NCBI RefSeq assembly: GCF_017114915.1
Contig: NZ_JAAUOE010000024.1
Location: forward strand, 1 to 64,000
Source: Pseudomonas frederiksbergensis
GTDB taxonomy: Bacteria > Pseudomonadota > Gammaproteobacteria > Pseudomonadales > Pseudomonadaceae
Direction of reading: 5' to 3'
DNA: 64,000 nucleotides
The position numbers and the translations under genes were made by a program. Under the pieces are notes generated by a model that ran no database searches, had not been told where the DNA came from, and saw only the letters and a list, made by a program, of their open reading frames with translations. Below are positions 55,144 to 62,770 of the stretch, in pieces (within the stretch, counting starts at the first letter, position 1; each line of letters starts with the position of its first letter).

Positions 55144-56037
55144 ATGCGCCGTCCGACCTTCGATCTTGATGTGTTGCGTACTTTCGTGACCGGTGTGGAG
55201 TTCAACAGCTTTGCCAAAGCGGCGGATCGGCTCAATCGCTCGACGTCTGCCGTGAGCGCACAACTCAAGAAGCTTGAAGAACAGATAGGCACACCAGTGC
55301 TGTGCAAATCCGGTCGAGGGCTGGTGCTGACGCCGGTGGGTGAAACCCTGCTCAGCCATGCCCGCCGGCTGCTTGAACTGAACGACAGCATTTTCCAGAC
55401 CCTGCACGAAAGCCAGACCGCCGCCACGGTACGCCTCGGGCTTCAAGAAGACTTTGGCGAACACTTTCTCAGCGACATTCTGCGACGCTACGCCAAGATG
55501 TACCCGATGGTGAGCCTCGAAGTCAGGATCGCGCGCAATGCCGAACTGCTTGCATCGATCGACAGCGGCGGCCTGGACCTGGCCCTGTCTTGGGACACAG
55601 GGCACAAGTCCCCCTATGCCACGCGCCTGGGTGAAACGCAGATGCACTGGATCGGGCCTCGTGACATGCCATCGCTCAATGGCTCTGTCGATTCACCCCT
55701 GCCATTGATCCTGTTCGACGCCCCTTGCGTGTTACGCAGCGCGGCAACCCAGGCTCTGGATGAGGCGCGGATTCCCTGGCGAATCGCGCTGACCAGCCCC
55801 AGCGTTGGTGGAATCTGGGCGGCCGTTGCAGCCGGTTTGGGTCTCACGTTGCGAACCCGCATTGGGCTGCCAGGTCATCTCGCCGTGGTTGCCGGTCTAC
55901 CTACGCTGCCGACCCTCGGCTATGTGCTTCATCGAGGGGCAGAACACTTGGCGCCTGCCCCCCGACAATTGGCTGCGTTGATACAGACGAGTCTGCAAGA
56001 GCAGGCGTTCAGTATCACTGCAGGCCCCCCCGCTTGA
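55144..56037 (+). CDS. LysR-family regulator beside the tautomerase gene
   Basis: A regulator of about 297 residues. The helix-turn-helix is NSFAKAADRLNRSTSAVSAQL with KKLEEQIGTPVLCKSGRGLVLTPVG. The effector-binding part has VRLGLQEDFGEHFLSDILRRY and ends normally. ATGs at 55132 and 55144 are both possible; the second has GGAT before it. It probably controls the divergent tautomerase gene, about 100 bases away. Confidence 0.86.
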   Translation: MRRPTFDLDVLRTFVTGVEFNSFAKAADRLNRSTSAVSAQLKKLEEQIGTPVLCKSGRGLVLTPVGETLLSHARRLLELNDSIFQTLHESQTAATVRLGLQEDFGEHFLSDILRRYAKMYPMVSLEVRIARNAELLASIDSGGLDLALSWDTGHKSPYATRLGETQMHWIGPRDMPSLNGSVDSPLPLILFDAPCVLRSAATQALDEARIPWRIALTSPSVGGIWAAVAAGLGLTLRTRIGLPGHLAVVAGLPTLPTLGYVLHRGAEHLAPAPRQLAALIQTSLQEQAFSITAGPPA

Positions 56038-56043
56038 TGCCGT

Positions 56044-56937
56044 CTAAAGCAGGTCGCCCAAGGTGTCGTACTTGTAGTACTGGCTGTAATTCAGCACATC
56101 TCGAGGTGTCACCTTTTCCGGAAAAGGGCTGTACATCGGGTCATCGATCCGATGGAACTTGAGCGTATCGGGGGCCGCTGCGTCAGGTACGTAGCCAGCG
56201 GTGGGATGCTTCGCTTGCCATGCCGCCCAGAGCCGGTCGACATTGCAATGATGCAGAAAGAACACCGGGTCATTCGGCGAGGACGACAACCCCATGTCAC
56301 CGCCGACCCACACATGGACGTTGTTGTGAATGCGCTCTTTGCCCGCCCATCCCTCGATGGAGTTACGCGCACCACCGGTGGATTGCGCCGCGTCGTAGGG
56401 CGCTTTGTCATACACCGGATTTTCATGGATGACCTTGCGCACATTGGCCCGGCTGGGAAGCGACCCACCCTCCCCCAGATAACGCACCAGAGGGCGGTTC
56501 ACCCGGTTCAGTTCCATGGTGCGACCGTTACCCATCACGCGCACCCGCCACGTCCCATTCACGAACTGTCCAAGGTACTCATCCGACCAGATGAGTGAAG
56601 TCCTCGGATCCTGAAGCTCCGCATCAGTGTTCCAATCCCAGTACGGGACTCGAAAGTGTGGGTCGTTGACCGCCTTGCGAATCAAGGTTTCCAGCCGCAC
56701 CAGGAAGTAGCGATGCCACGGCAAGAACGATGGCCCACCATGCGCCGCGTTCCTGGCCATCTGCCCGGCCGGCGTCGCAATCATCATGGCCCGGTGGTGC
56801 CAGGCCACGAAGGAGTCATAAATCGACAGGTTGGCCTGTCCAGGCCAGGGATTCTGCGCAGGATCCTTGAGCCGCTTCACCCCTTCGACGTATTTCTTGA
56901 GCGCTGTGAGATCATTGACCGCATTAGACCTGATCAT
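56044..56937 (-). CDS. Tyrosinase (type 3 copper monooxygenase)
   Basis: Binuclear copper enzyme of 297 residues that oxidises phenols to quinones, as in melanin formation. The CuA ligands are in AWHHRAM (47-48), AAHGGPSFLPWHR (His66, His75), and the CuB ligands in ERIHNNVHVWVG (His204, His208) and FFLHHCNVDRLW (229-230). There is no signal peptide and no long C-terminal lid. The start at 56937 overlaps the end of the upstream His-rich protein gene by 14 bases, so the two are co-translated. That protein is the candidate copper donor. Confidence 0.9.
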   Translation of the reverse strand: MIRSNAVNDLTALKKYVEGVKRLKDPAQNPWPGQANLSIYDSFVAWHHRAMMIATPAGQMARNAAHGGPSFLPWHRYFLVRLETLIRKAVNDPHFRVPYWDWNTDAELQDPRTSLIWSDEYLGQFVNGTWRVRVMGNGRTMELNRVNRPLVRYLGEGGSLPSRANVRKVIHENPVYDKAPYDAAQSTGGARNSIEGWAGKERIHNNVHVWVGGDMGLSSSPNDPVFFLHHCNVDRLWAAWQAKHPTAGYVPDAAAPDTLKFHRIDDPMYSPFPEKVTPRDVLNYSQYYKYDTLGDLL

Positions 56938-57388
56938 GATGGGCTCCGTGGCCAGAGTGGCCTGAGTGATCGGTATGTTCTTCCCCACCTTCATCGCCCT
57001 TGGTGAAGGACTCTGGATAGGCATCAATCACCGCTGTCATCAAATCGAGCGCCGAGCCGTATGAGACGAATGGGGTTGCGTGGGTATGGACCTGGCCAGC
57101 ATCGTCCACAAACAGATGCGCCTGGACCGGACTTCCATCAACCTCCACCTGGTAGGTGGTCACGATCCGGACAACATGCCCTTTGTGGTTGATCTCGCGA
57201 ACAGTTTTGGCTTCATGCCCCGAATGCGGGTCCACGTACTCCGGAAACTGCGCCTTGATCCACGCAGGGTGCGCTTTGTCAGGATCGGTGATGGAGATCT
57301 CGGCGAGAGCGCCTATGTCAGGTGGGCTCAAAAGCACGCTGGCTTCGGTAGCTGTAGGTTCAGGGCTGGAGACATTTTTCCTTGTCAT
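56924..57388 (-). CDS. His-rich protein, candidate tyrosinase copper chaperone
   Basis: A 154-residue cytosolic protein I do not recognise by name. The middle (AHPAWIKAQFPEYVDPHSGHE, then VVRIVTTYQVEVDG, HLFVDDAGQVHTHATPFVS) looks like a small alpha/beta domain. The tail HTDHSGHSGHGAHHDQV is His-rich and suited to bind copper. AGGAGGAATC before the ATG is a near-perfect ribosome site. Overlap with the tyrosinase gene and the His tail suggest a role like that of Streptomyces MelC1, but it is not similar enough in sequence for me to claim homology. Confidence 0.78.
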   Translation of the reverse strand: MTRKNVSSPEPTATEASVLLSPPDIGALAEISITDPDKAHPAWIKAQFPEYVDPHSGHEAKTVREINHKGHVVRIVTTYQVEVDGSPVQAHLFVDDAGQVHTHATPFVSYGSALDLMTAVIDAYPESFTKGDEGGEEHTDHSGHSGHGAHHDQV

Positions 57389-57757
57389 GATTCCTCCTGG
57401 AGTGTGCCCCCGGGACGATTGCCCGGACTGGCTGGAGGAAGTGTAGTTGGTGGTGGGTTGGTATGCCGTTGAACTATCACGAACCCCACGACACGTAGAA
57501 ACCTCGACCACCTATCGATCATGGTCTGTCATCGGCTAGTGATATTGGCGTCAAAAAACAGTAGTCGCTCGATGACCGCTGAGGGATTGGGCGCGAAACA
57601 TAGGCCTATGATTTATATGAATTTTAAAAAAAGTCAGAATGGGTAGCGCAGAGTTATCCAGAGACTTCTATTATTTTTGTTATCGCCGATTCGGTCTAAT
57701 CACCGTTATGCGTCAGCGACAAAGCCAACCCTTAATTAATAATCATAGGAGAGTAAC
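57389..57757. other. AT-rich intergenic region
   Basis: About 370 bases between divergent genes. Its right half is notably AT-rich compared with the rest of the window and leads into the AT-rich lipoprotein gene. No RNA or operator recognised. Confidence 0.5.
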
Positions 57758-59068
57758 ATGTCGATAAAAAAAAGAACTGCGTTACTCGTGCTGGCTTTTA
57801 GCTTTTTCGGAGTTGCGAGCTGCGTCGACATAAGAAATTATTCAGAAATCTCCAGCGAAAGAAACAAGAGCATTACTCCTGACATTGACTATTATGACCT
57901 TGCATACAACATAGATATCATTGTGCTTCCTGCCGAAGTAAAACCCAAAGGAAACATAGAGATAGACAACATTTTTTCAGGCGAACTACAAATTTCAAAC
58001 TGGGGGAATGCCATCAAGAATGCGACCCAGAAAGAAATTCACAACAGCAATCGCTTTATCGAATTTGGACATTACAGCGGCCGCCTTGAAATAAACGCAG
58101 AAGTATCTTCAGTGTCTATAAGCAACGCTTGGGGTGGAATTCGATCGAAGTGCAACGTTGTTTACACATATAAAGATTTAGTGGCAGGAAAAATACTCTC
58201 CAAGCATGAGAGCGCCATTGAAGTAATGGCGCCACCCCCTGCCGTACCAGAATCCAGTAATAGCTTTGTTTACAGCCTTGATCAACTTACATATGCTATT
58301 GCTCGCGAGGCGATTGCTGGTCTCATTCGGTTGCCGTCTATTGCCGATATTCAGCTAACACAGAAGCAAGTGAAGTTCTACAATTCAAATGTCAAAAAAA
58401 AACCCAACCAAATGATTAGCTACATCCCGATTGACAATCTTATTCACAAGAATAAAAAAGAACTGAACTCTGCTTTTTCAACAGCTAAAAAAATGCAAAA
58501 AAATAGAAATACATTGGCGAAGAAAAACAAATCAAAAGCTAGAGTAGACACTGTCTCTGCTCCCGCCACCCCCATTCTGGAATCCAACACAGCTAGTGAC
58601 ACACCCACCGCAAGCACTGTTAAGTCGAGTGAAAGTTCTGTCAATCAAAACTCAAGCCAGGCTGCGACTGAAACTAAAAAAGACGCTAGCAGCTCAATAG
58701 CCATCCCGGGGAACTATCAACCTCAACACGAGGTATCGGCAGAGCAAGAAAAAGCAATGGATGAATGGTTGAAGGAGGAAAGAGCAAAGTTACAGGGAGG
58801 GACTGGCAATGCCGCTCCACATACCGGATATACAGCCGCGCCGGCACTCTATCAACTTCAAAACAAGGTATCGGCAGAGCAAGAAAGAGCAATGGATGAA
58901 TGCTTGAAGAAGGAAAAAGCAAAGTTACAGGCAGCGACTGGCAATGCTGCTTCACGTACCGGACATACGGCCGTGCCGGGACTCTACCAACCTAAAAACA
59001 AGGTAGAGGCAGAGCACGAAATAGCAATGGATGAATGTTTAAAGGAGGAAAAAGCAAAGTTACAGTGA
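57758..59068 (+). CDS. AT-rich lipoprotein with three C-terminal 45-residue repeats
   Basis: A 436-residue lipoprotein of no family I recognise. The signal ends at the lipobox GVASC. Residues about 25-215 form a folded domain (DIIVLPAEVKP, FIEFGHYSGRLEINAEVSSV, KHESAIEVM). A Lys/Ser/Thr-rich low-complexity stretch follows. Then come repeats of 45 residues, each with a core like VSAEQEKAMDEWLKEERAKL; the third ends the protein. ATAGGAGAGTAAC before the ATG is a strong site. Base composition is far more AT-rich than its neighbours, which suggests recent transfer. Confidence 0.75.
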   Translation: MSIKKRTALLVLAFSFFGVASCVDIRNYSEISSERNKSITPDIDYYDLAYNIDIIVLPAEVKPKGNIEIDNIFSGELQISNWGNAIKNATQKEIHNSNRFIEFGHYSGRLEINAEVSSVSISNAWGGIRSKCNVVYTYKDLVAGKILSKHESAIEVMAPPPAVPESSNSFVYSLDQLTYAIAREAIAGLIRLPSIADIQLTQKQVKFYNSNVKKKPNQMISYIPIDNLIHKNKKELNSAFSTAKKMQKNRNTLAKKNKSKARVDTVSAPATPILESNTASDTPTASTVKSSESSVNQNSSQAATETKKDASSSIAIPGNYQPQHEVSAEQEKAMDEWLKEERAKLQGGTGNAAPHTGYTAAPALYQLQNKVSAEQERAMDECLKKEKAKLQAATGNAASRTGHTAVPGLYQPKNKVEAEHEIAMDECLKEEKAKLQ

Positions 59069-59090
59069 GCGACTGGCAATGCGATTTGCA
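58731..59090 (+). repeat. Tandem 135-bp direct repeats in the lipoprotein gene
   Basis: Repeat starts near 58731, 58866 and 59001, with 135-base periods. The third unit continues past the stop at 59066-59068: where units one and two read CAGGGAGGG and CAGGCAGCG, the third reads CAGTGAGCG, so the stop lies within repeat DNA. Confidence 0.85.
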
Positions 59091-59112
59091 CGCGATGACC
59101 GGTTTGCCACTT

Positions 59113-59919
59113 TCAATAAACCGTCCGCATTGTCCCCGAAAAAATCGCCTCCACCGGCCCAGTAAGAAACACCGACCCGATGCCATCCCATTGAACCGTT
59201 ACCGTCCCGCCATCACATTCAACCTCAACGGAATCATCCAACAAACCACGACGAATCCCATTAACAGCCGCGCCACAACAGCACGAACCTGAACCAAGCG
59301 GAATACCGCCCCCACGCTCCCAAATGCGTAACCGTATGTGCTTCCGATCAATAATCTGGACGAAATGCACGTTCGTTTTGAGGGGAAACAGCGGATTGTT
59401 TTCAATGGTCGGCCCGATTGTCGCGATATCAATCGCCGCCAGATCATCCACAAAATAAGTGCAGTGCGGATTCCCCATGCTGCACGCACTCGGGCCACCA
59501 TCAAGGGGCAACACCGCCGTATCCAGTTCCTGAGCCAGGGGAATATCCGACCAGCCAAAAAGCGGCGCTCCCATATTGACCGAAATGGCACCGGTGGAAG
59601 TTCGTTCACACGTCAGCAGACCACGGTTGGTCCGCAGCACTATCGAAGTGGAATTTGCCTCGCGCATCAGTCTGTCCGCGGCACCGCGTGTTGCGCTGCC
59701 ACAAGCGTCCAGCGGGGAGCCATCGGCGTTCCAGAACACCAAACGCGCTGCTGCGTCATCGCAATCGAGCAGCACCGCGAGCTGATTGAATCCGACGCCA
59801 CAGTTGCGATCGCCCATTCGGCGAGCGATGGCACTGGTCACTGGATCGGCTGAGTTTCGTGCGTCGACAACAACAAAGTCATCGCCATTGGCGTGCATCT
59901 TGTGAAAGCTCAGCGGCAT
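59113..59919 (-). CDS. Diaminopimelate epimerase-like (DapF-family) protein
   Basis: A 268-residue divergent member of the DapF fold. It has the two-Cys logic: Cys73 in LDACGSATRG and Cys213-215 in GSGSCCCGAAVNG. Substrate-side residues of DapF are kept (NGDDF, WNADG, MGNPHC, TNVHFVQ, WERGGG), but the usual CGNGARC is changed to CGSATRG. It is therefore likely an epimerase or racemase for another amino acid. The start at 59919 has AGGA seven bases upstream. It follows the putative dioxygenase gene by 58 bases on the same strand. Confidence 0.8.
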   Translation of the reverse strand: MPLSFHKMHANGDDFVVVDARNSADPVTSAIARRMGDRNCGVGFNQLAVLLDCDDAAARLVFWNADGSPLDACGSATRGAADRLMREANSTSIVLRTNRGLLTCERTSTGAISVNMGAPLFGWSDIPLAQELDTAVLPLDGGPSACSMGNPHCTYFVDDLAAIDIATIGPTIENNPLFPLKTNVHFVQIIDRKHIRLRIWERGGGIPLGSGSCCCGAAVNGIRRGLLDDSVEVECDGGTVTVQWDGIGSVFLTGPVEAIFSGTMRTVY

Positions 59920-59977
59920 AAACAGATCCTGGCGACGAGGCATGTGGGAAGGATCTAGCCCCATTCGCAGCGCTTTT

Positions 59978-60877
59978 TCAAGCCGGCCGCGAATAGCGCT
60001 CAATGACCCCACAGCCAAGAATCTCGCTCAGGCGCTTGCCATCGCTCATCCGGCGAAACAACCCCGGTGTCTGCCACGGCGCGTAACCGTCGATATTGGG
60101 GGCGCCCAACCCGGCCATTACGTCGGCGATCAGCACCGAGCGCGTTTCGAACGAGATCCGCGTCAGGCCGGTGCTGTTGCCGACGCCTGCATGGGCATGA
60201 GCCCCGGAAAAGGCGATGAAACTGCCTGGGTCGATTTCAACGGCAGTCCCCTCCTCCGTGGCAATCGCCTCCAGCAGGTGCGGGATGGCCTCGTCGGCGT
60301 CCACTGCGTTGCGTCCGTCCTGATGGGAGCGCTGCAGAATGGCGCGCATATCGAAGGTGGCACTTGAATTGAGCAGCCGCCGCTGCCACAGGCCGGGGTA
60401 CAACGCAAACGTCCGCCCGGCGGTGACCGGATAAACCGGCGCCCACCAGTTGGTCTGCGCGTATATGTTCGAGCCCCATGTGTCGCGGTGGAAGGCGATG
60501 GTGGCCGTGGTGCGGGCGCGTGGGGTGGCCTGCTCGGATTCGTGATGGGGCTGGAAACGCAGATGAAGTCGATCACACGCCAGAGACTCCGGGTTCAAGC
60601 CGAGCTGCTCGATGACCGCCTGCCATAGACGCTGGATCTCGGCCGAGCGAGCGAATTCGTTCTGGCATTTGGCGAACAGGACAGTCTGCTGTTCGTGGTT
60701 CAAGTGGCGATGGATGTGTTGTGGCGGCCAGGGATACAGCGCGTCTTCGAGAAATGCTCGGGTGAACTTGACCAGCGCTGTCATGGGCTGCACGCCCGCG
60801 ACAAGCATGATGTCCCCGGCGTAGACGCGGTCGTGGAAGTGGCGAGCGGTGCCTGGGAAGGCAAACGGGCTGTACAT
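59978..60877 (-). CDS. Putative Fe(II)/2-oxoglutarate-type dioxygenase
   Basis: A 299-residue cytosolic protein. A likely iron-binding triad is His130 and Asp132 in AFHRDTWGSNIY and a distal His227 or 229 in SGAHAHAGVGN, followed by Arg240 in GLTRISFETR that could bind 2-oxoglutarate. This is the phytanoyl-CoA dioxygenase-like pattern with PVTAGRTFALYPGLW between. No named family is recognised. With the DapF-like gene downstream it probably forms a two-gene pathway acting on an amino acid. The assignment rests on motifs only. Confidence 0.65.
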   Translation of the reverse strand: MYSPFAFPGTARHFHDRVYAGDIMLVAGVQPMTALVKFTRAFLEDALYPWPPQHIHRHLNHEQQTVLFAKCQNEFARSAEIQRLWQAVIEQLGLNPESLACDRLHLRFQPHHESEQATPRARTTATIAFHRDTWGSNIYAQTNWWAPVYPVTAGRTFALYPGLWQRRLLNSSATFDMRAILQRSHQDGRNAVDADEAIPHLLEAIATEEGTAVEIDPGSFIAFSGAHAHAGVGNSTGLTRISFETRSVLIADVMAGLGAPNIDGYAPWQTPGLFRRMSDGKRLSEILGCGVIERYSRPA

Positions 60878-60983
60878 GACCAGAGGTTCCCTGAAGAGGC
60901 ATCCTCGACTTTAGATCCGCACCCATCGTGGCGAAAGCGGCAGGTTGGGTAAAAAAATGCGGATCAGCGAGCCCTGGCCGCCG

Positions 60984-61165
60984 TCATGAAAGAAATAGAT
61001 CCAGTGTGCGCTCCACCTCTTCAATATCGATTTTGAAGCCATCGCCCTCAGGCGTTCCGACCACAAAGCCAAAATTCTGCTGGTCGCGATCCGTCAGGTA
61101 CTTCACCAGCGGCTTCATCACGTTTGATGATTTGCACGCGTTGACCGGCTCGCCACAGACTGCCC
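60984..61165 (-). pseudogene. Scar: 3' end of an unknown gene joined to an mqo fragment
   Basis: Minus-strand bases from about 61158 to 61104 are 49 of 55 identical to mqo at 63130-63184 and translate to RAGQRVQIIKRDEAAGEV. From about 61103 to the stop at 60984 another frame encodes the tail YLTDRDQQNFGFVVGTPEGD and then FKIDIEEVERTLDLFLS, which looks like the end of a real but unrecognised protein. A 44-codon frame from the ATG at 61118 crosses the junction but has no ribosome site. Confidence 0.55.
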
Positions 61166-61288
61166 TTCCCTACGGCAGGATGAAGGAACTTTCCGATTTT
61201 TCCATTGACCTCTGAAAGGTCTCTTCAGCAAATAGGACCTTCTGCTAGGCTAGCCGTCAGGATTAAAGGGCCACAGGGAGAAGGCAGG

Positions 61289-61504
61289 ATGCTCACATTC
61301 GACAAGTTATGGAAAAGCCACCCAGAAATATTTGGAGACGCAGCTCCGTGCAGAACCAACAGCGCCAAAAATTTCAGTGATCAGTGTGCTATCAACCTCG
61401 GCGTGACCCTCGTATTCAATTGGGGTTCTCCATTGAGGGCAGCTTCTCCAACTACCACGAGTCGAAGGAAATATGGTTTTGGAAGGTCATATGAAAATTG
61501 TTAA
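61289..61504 (+). pseudogene. Truncated amidase-effector-like ORF (Tae4-like Cys motif)
   Basis: A 71-codon frame with a good ribosome site (GGGAGAAGGCAGG). The start FDKLWKSHPEIFG and NFSDQCAINLGVTL resemble the N-terminus of type VI amidase (Tae4-type) effectors, where the Cys of the NxCAIR motif is the nucleophile. The rest loses similarity after LVFNWGSP, and another frame (GSFSNYHESKEIWFWKV) may hold the displaced continuation. The His-containing half of the enzyme is missing. The family call is tentative. Confidence 0.45.
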
Positions 61505-61742
61505 AGGGGCATTGTTCGTCATCCTTGTTGTTGCCCTGGCCGTCGGGGCGTTCAATTTGATATTCGTGGCAGTGTCTGACTACTTTGGGCCGTTCTACGA
61601 GAATGACGCGGACCAAAGTCGAAACTTTGCAATTTGGCTTTTGGGTAATGCGGGGGTCGGGTTGCTTTCGGTTGTTGTGGGTGTTGTTTTGTATCGACGA
61701 TATCTGCGACACGCGAACACCACGAACACCACGAACACGTAG
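61491..61742 (+). CDS. Small membrane protein, 83 residues
   Basis: Two hydrophobic helices (ALFVILVVALAVGAFNLIF and GNAGVGLLSVVVGVVLY) separated by an acidic loop (PFYENDADQSRN). GGAAGG precedes the ATG at 61491, which overlaps the truncated amidase-like ORF by 14 bases. The C-terminus is a Thr/Asn microsatellite, and the TAG stop lies inside a REP element. It could be an immunity-type membrane protein for the lost effector; this is only a guess from position. Confidence 0.6.
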   Translation: MKIVKGALFVILVVALAVGAFNLIFVAVSDYFGPFYENDADQSRNFAIWLLGNAGVGLLSVVVGVVLYRRYLRHANTTNTTNT

Positions 61743-61762
61743 GAGCTGCCGAAGGCTGCGAT
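61714..61762. repeat. 9-bp microsatellite (CGAACACCA) abutting a REP element
   Basis: The unit CGAACACCA occurs at 61714 and 61723, then partly at 61732. It runs directly into a REP (GTAGGAGCTGCCGAAGGCTG then CGATC) at 61739-61762 that supplies the stop of the membrane-protein gene. Confidence 0.75.
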
Positions 61763-61788
61763 CTTTGAGCTTTCGATCTTAAAAGGGA

Positions 61789-62562
61789 CTAATCCAATTC
61801 CTGTTTCGCTCGACACTTTGGGTAGGCGCTGCAGCCCCAGAATCGCTCTCCTGCTCTATCGCCTGTCTTACGGATACGAATTTCGAAAGCGCTCCCACAA
61901 CGCGGGCAACGGCGTTTCGCGAAAGGATCGTTTCGCTGTTTCAGGCGTTGTACATGCTCGTAGTGGGTAGCGAGCGTACTGTCCCTCTTCCCGCTCTCCA
62001 GCGTCTTCACCATTACACTCACCTGCGCTTCGTTAAACACAGGCTGTTGAAAGGACTTGATATAGCGGATGCAGCTGACGCCTTGGGTGACATTGTCCGG
62101 CATGACGGTCTTGAAGCTGCTGCCGCCAACGAAGGCGATTACAGAATGGATGTGCTCGGGTGGAACGCTGAGCAGCGCTTCTAGCGCCTTCAAGTGTTTG
62201 TAATTCTGCCGCAGCGGGTTCTGGAACCTGAAGCGATGCCGGAAAATCTGCTGTGTCCACTGGGCCTGGCGCTCACTTCCGAAGATCCAGCCGCCCATGT
62301 TTTTGGTCTCCAGCACGAAAATGCCAAAAGGCGACAGGAACACATGATCGATTTGGGTAGTGCCATCGGGCGTATCCAGTGTGACGTTGTGCAACCGGCG
62401 GTAGATTTGGCCATCCAACCCATAGTGGGCGAATGTCCGCACCAGCAGCTCACCGAACCAGCCCTTGAACCAGGGCGTCTTGATGGTGATGACCAGGACC
62501 AACAATGGCAGCAGCCACTTCAGCATGTCGAACAGCGGCTGGAGCATCACAAAAATATTCAT
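61789..62562 (-). CDS. NERD-domain protein with topoisomerase-type zinc finger
   Basis: A 257-residue membrane-anchored protein. An N-terminal helix (LKWLLPLLVLVITI) is followed by a nuclease-related NERD domain (GWFGELLVRTFAHYGL, QIDHVFLSPFGIFVLETKN with the PD-(D/E)XK-like core) and a C-terminal C4 zinc finger CPRCGSAFEIR with FWGCSAYPKCRAK. This is a common NERD-zf layout. AAGGAAG precedes the ATG at 62562. A role in DNA processing is inferred from the domains. Confidence 0.88.
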   Translation of the reverse strand: MNIFVMLQPLFDMLKWLLPLLVLVITIKTPWFKGWFGELLVRTFAHYGLDGQIYRRLHNVTLDTPDGTTQIDHVFLSPFGIFVLETKNMGGWIFGSERQAQWTQQIFRHRFRFQNPLRQNYKHLKALEALLSVPPEHIHSVIAFVGGSSFKTVMPDNVTQGVSCIRYIKSFQQPVFNEAQVSVMVKTLESGKRDSTLATHYEHVQRLKQRNDPFAKRRCPRCGSAFEIRIRKTGDRAGERFWGCSAYPKCRAKQELD

Positions 62563-62716
62563 CGCTTCCTTAGCATGAAGTAGGTGTGTCAGTACGCCGG
62601 ACGAGGCCACACCTCACCCTTTTGTCCCTTTCCAGCTTAGACGAGGTCACTAGCGCCTACTGAACAAACATGTAAGCCGAGATGAATCTGCCCCTTGCAG
62701 AAAACCTCTCGCCCAC

Positions 62717-62757
62717 AAAAAAGCCCACTAACCGTCCCCGGTCCAGTGGGCTTTTCG
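62717..62757 (-). terminator. Rho-independent terminator of mqo
   Basis: AAAAGCCCACT and AGTGGGCTTTT pair around a 15-base loop. On the minus strand TTTTTTGTGG follows. It lies just after the mqo stop at 62771. Confidence 0.8.
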
Positions 62758-62770
62758 ATTAGGCCTCTAG

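Noticed and set aside
61714..61740. CRISPR-like short repeats
   Set aside because: The units are 9 bases, contiguous and within a coding frame, with no spacers and no cas genes in the window.
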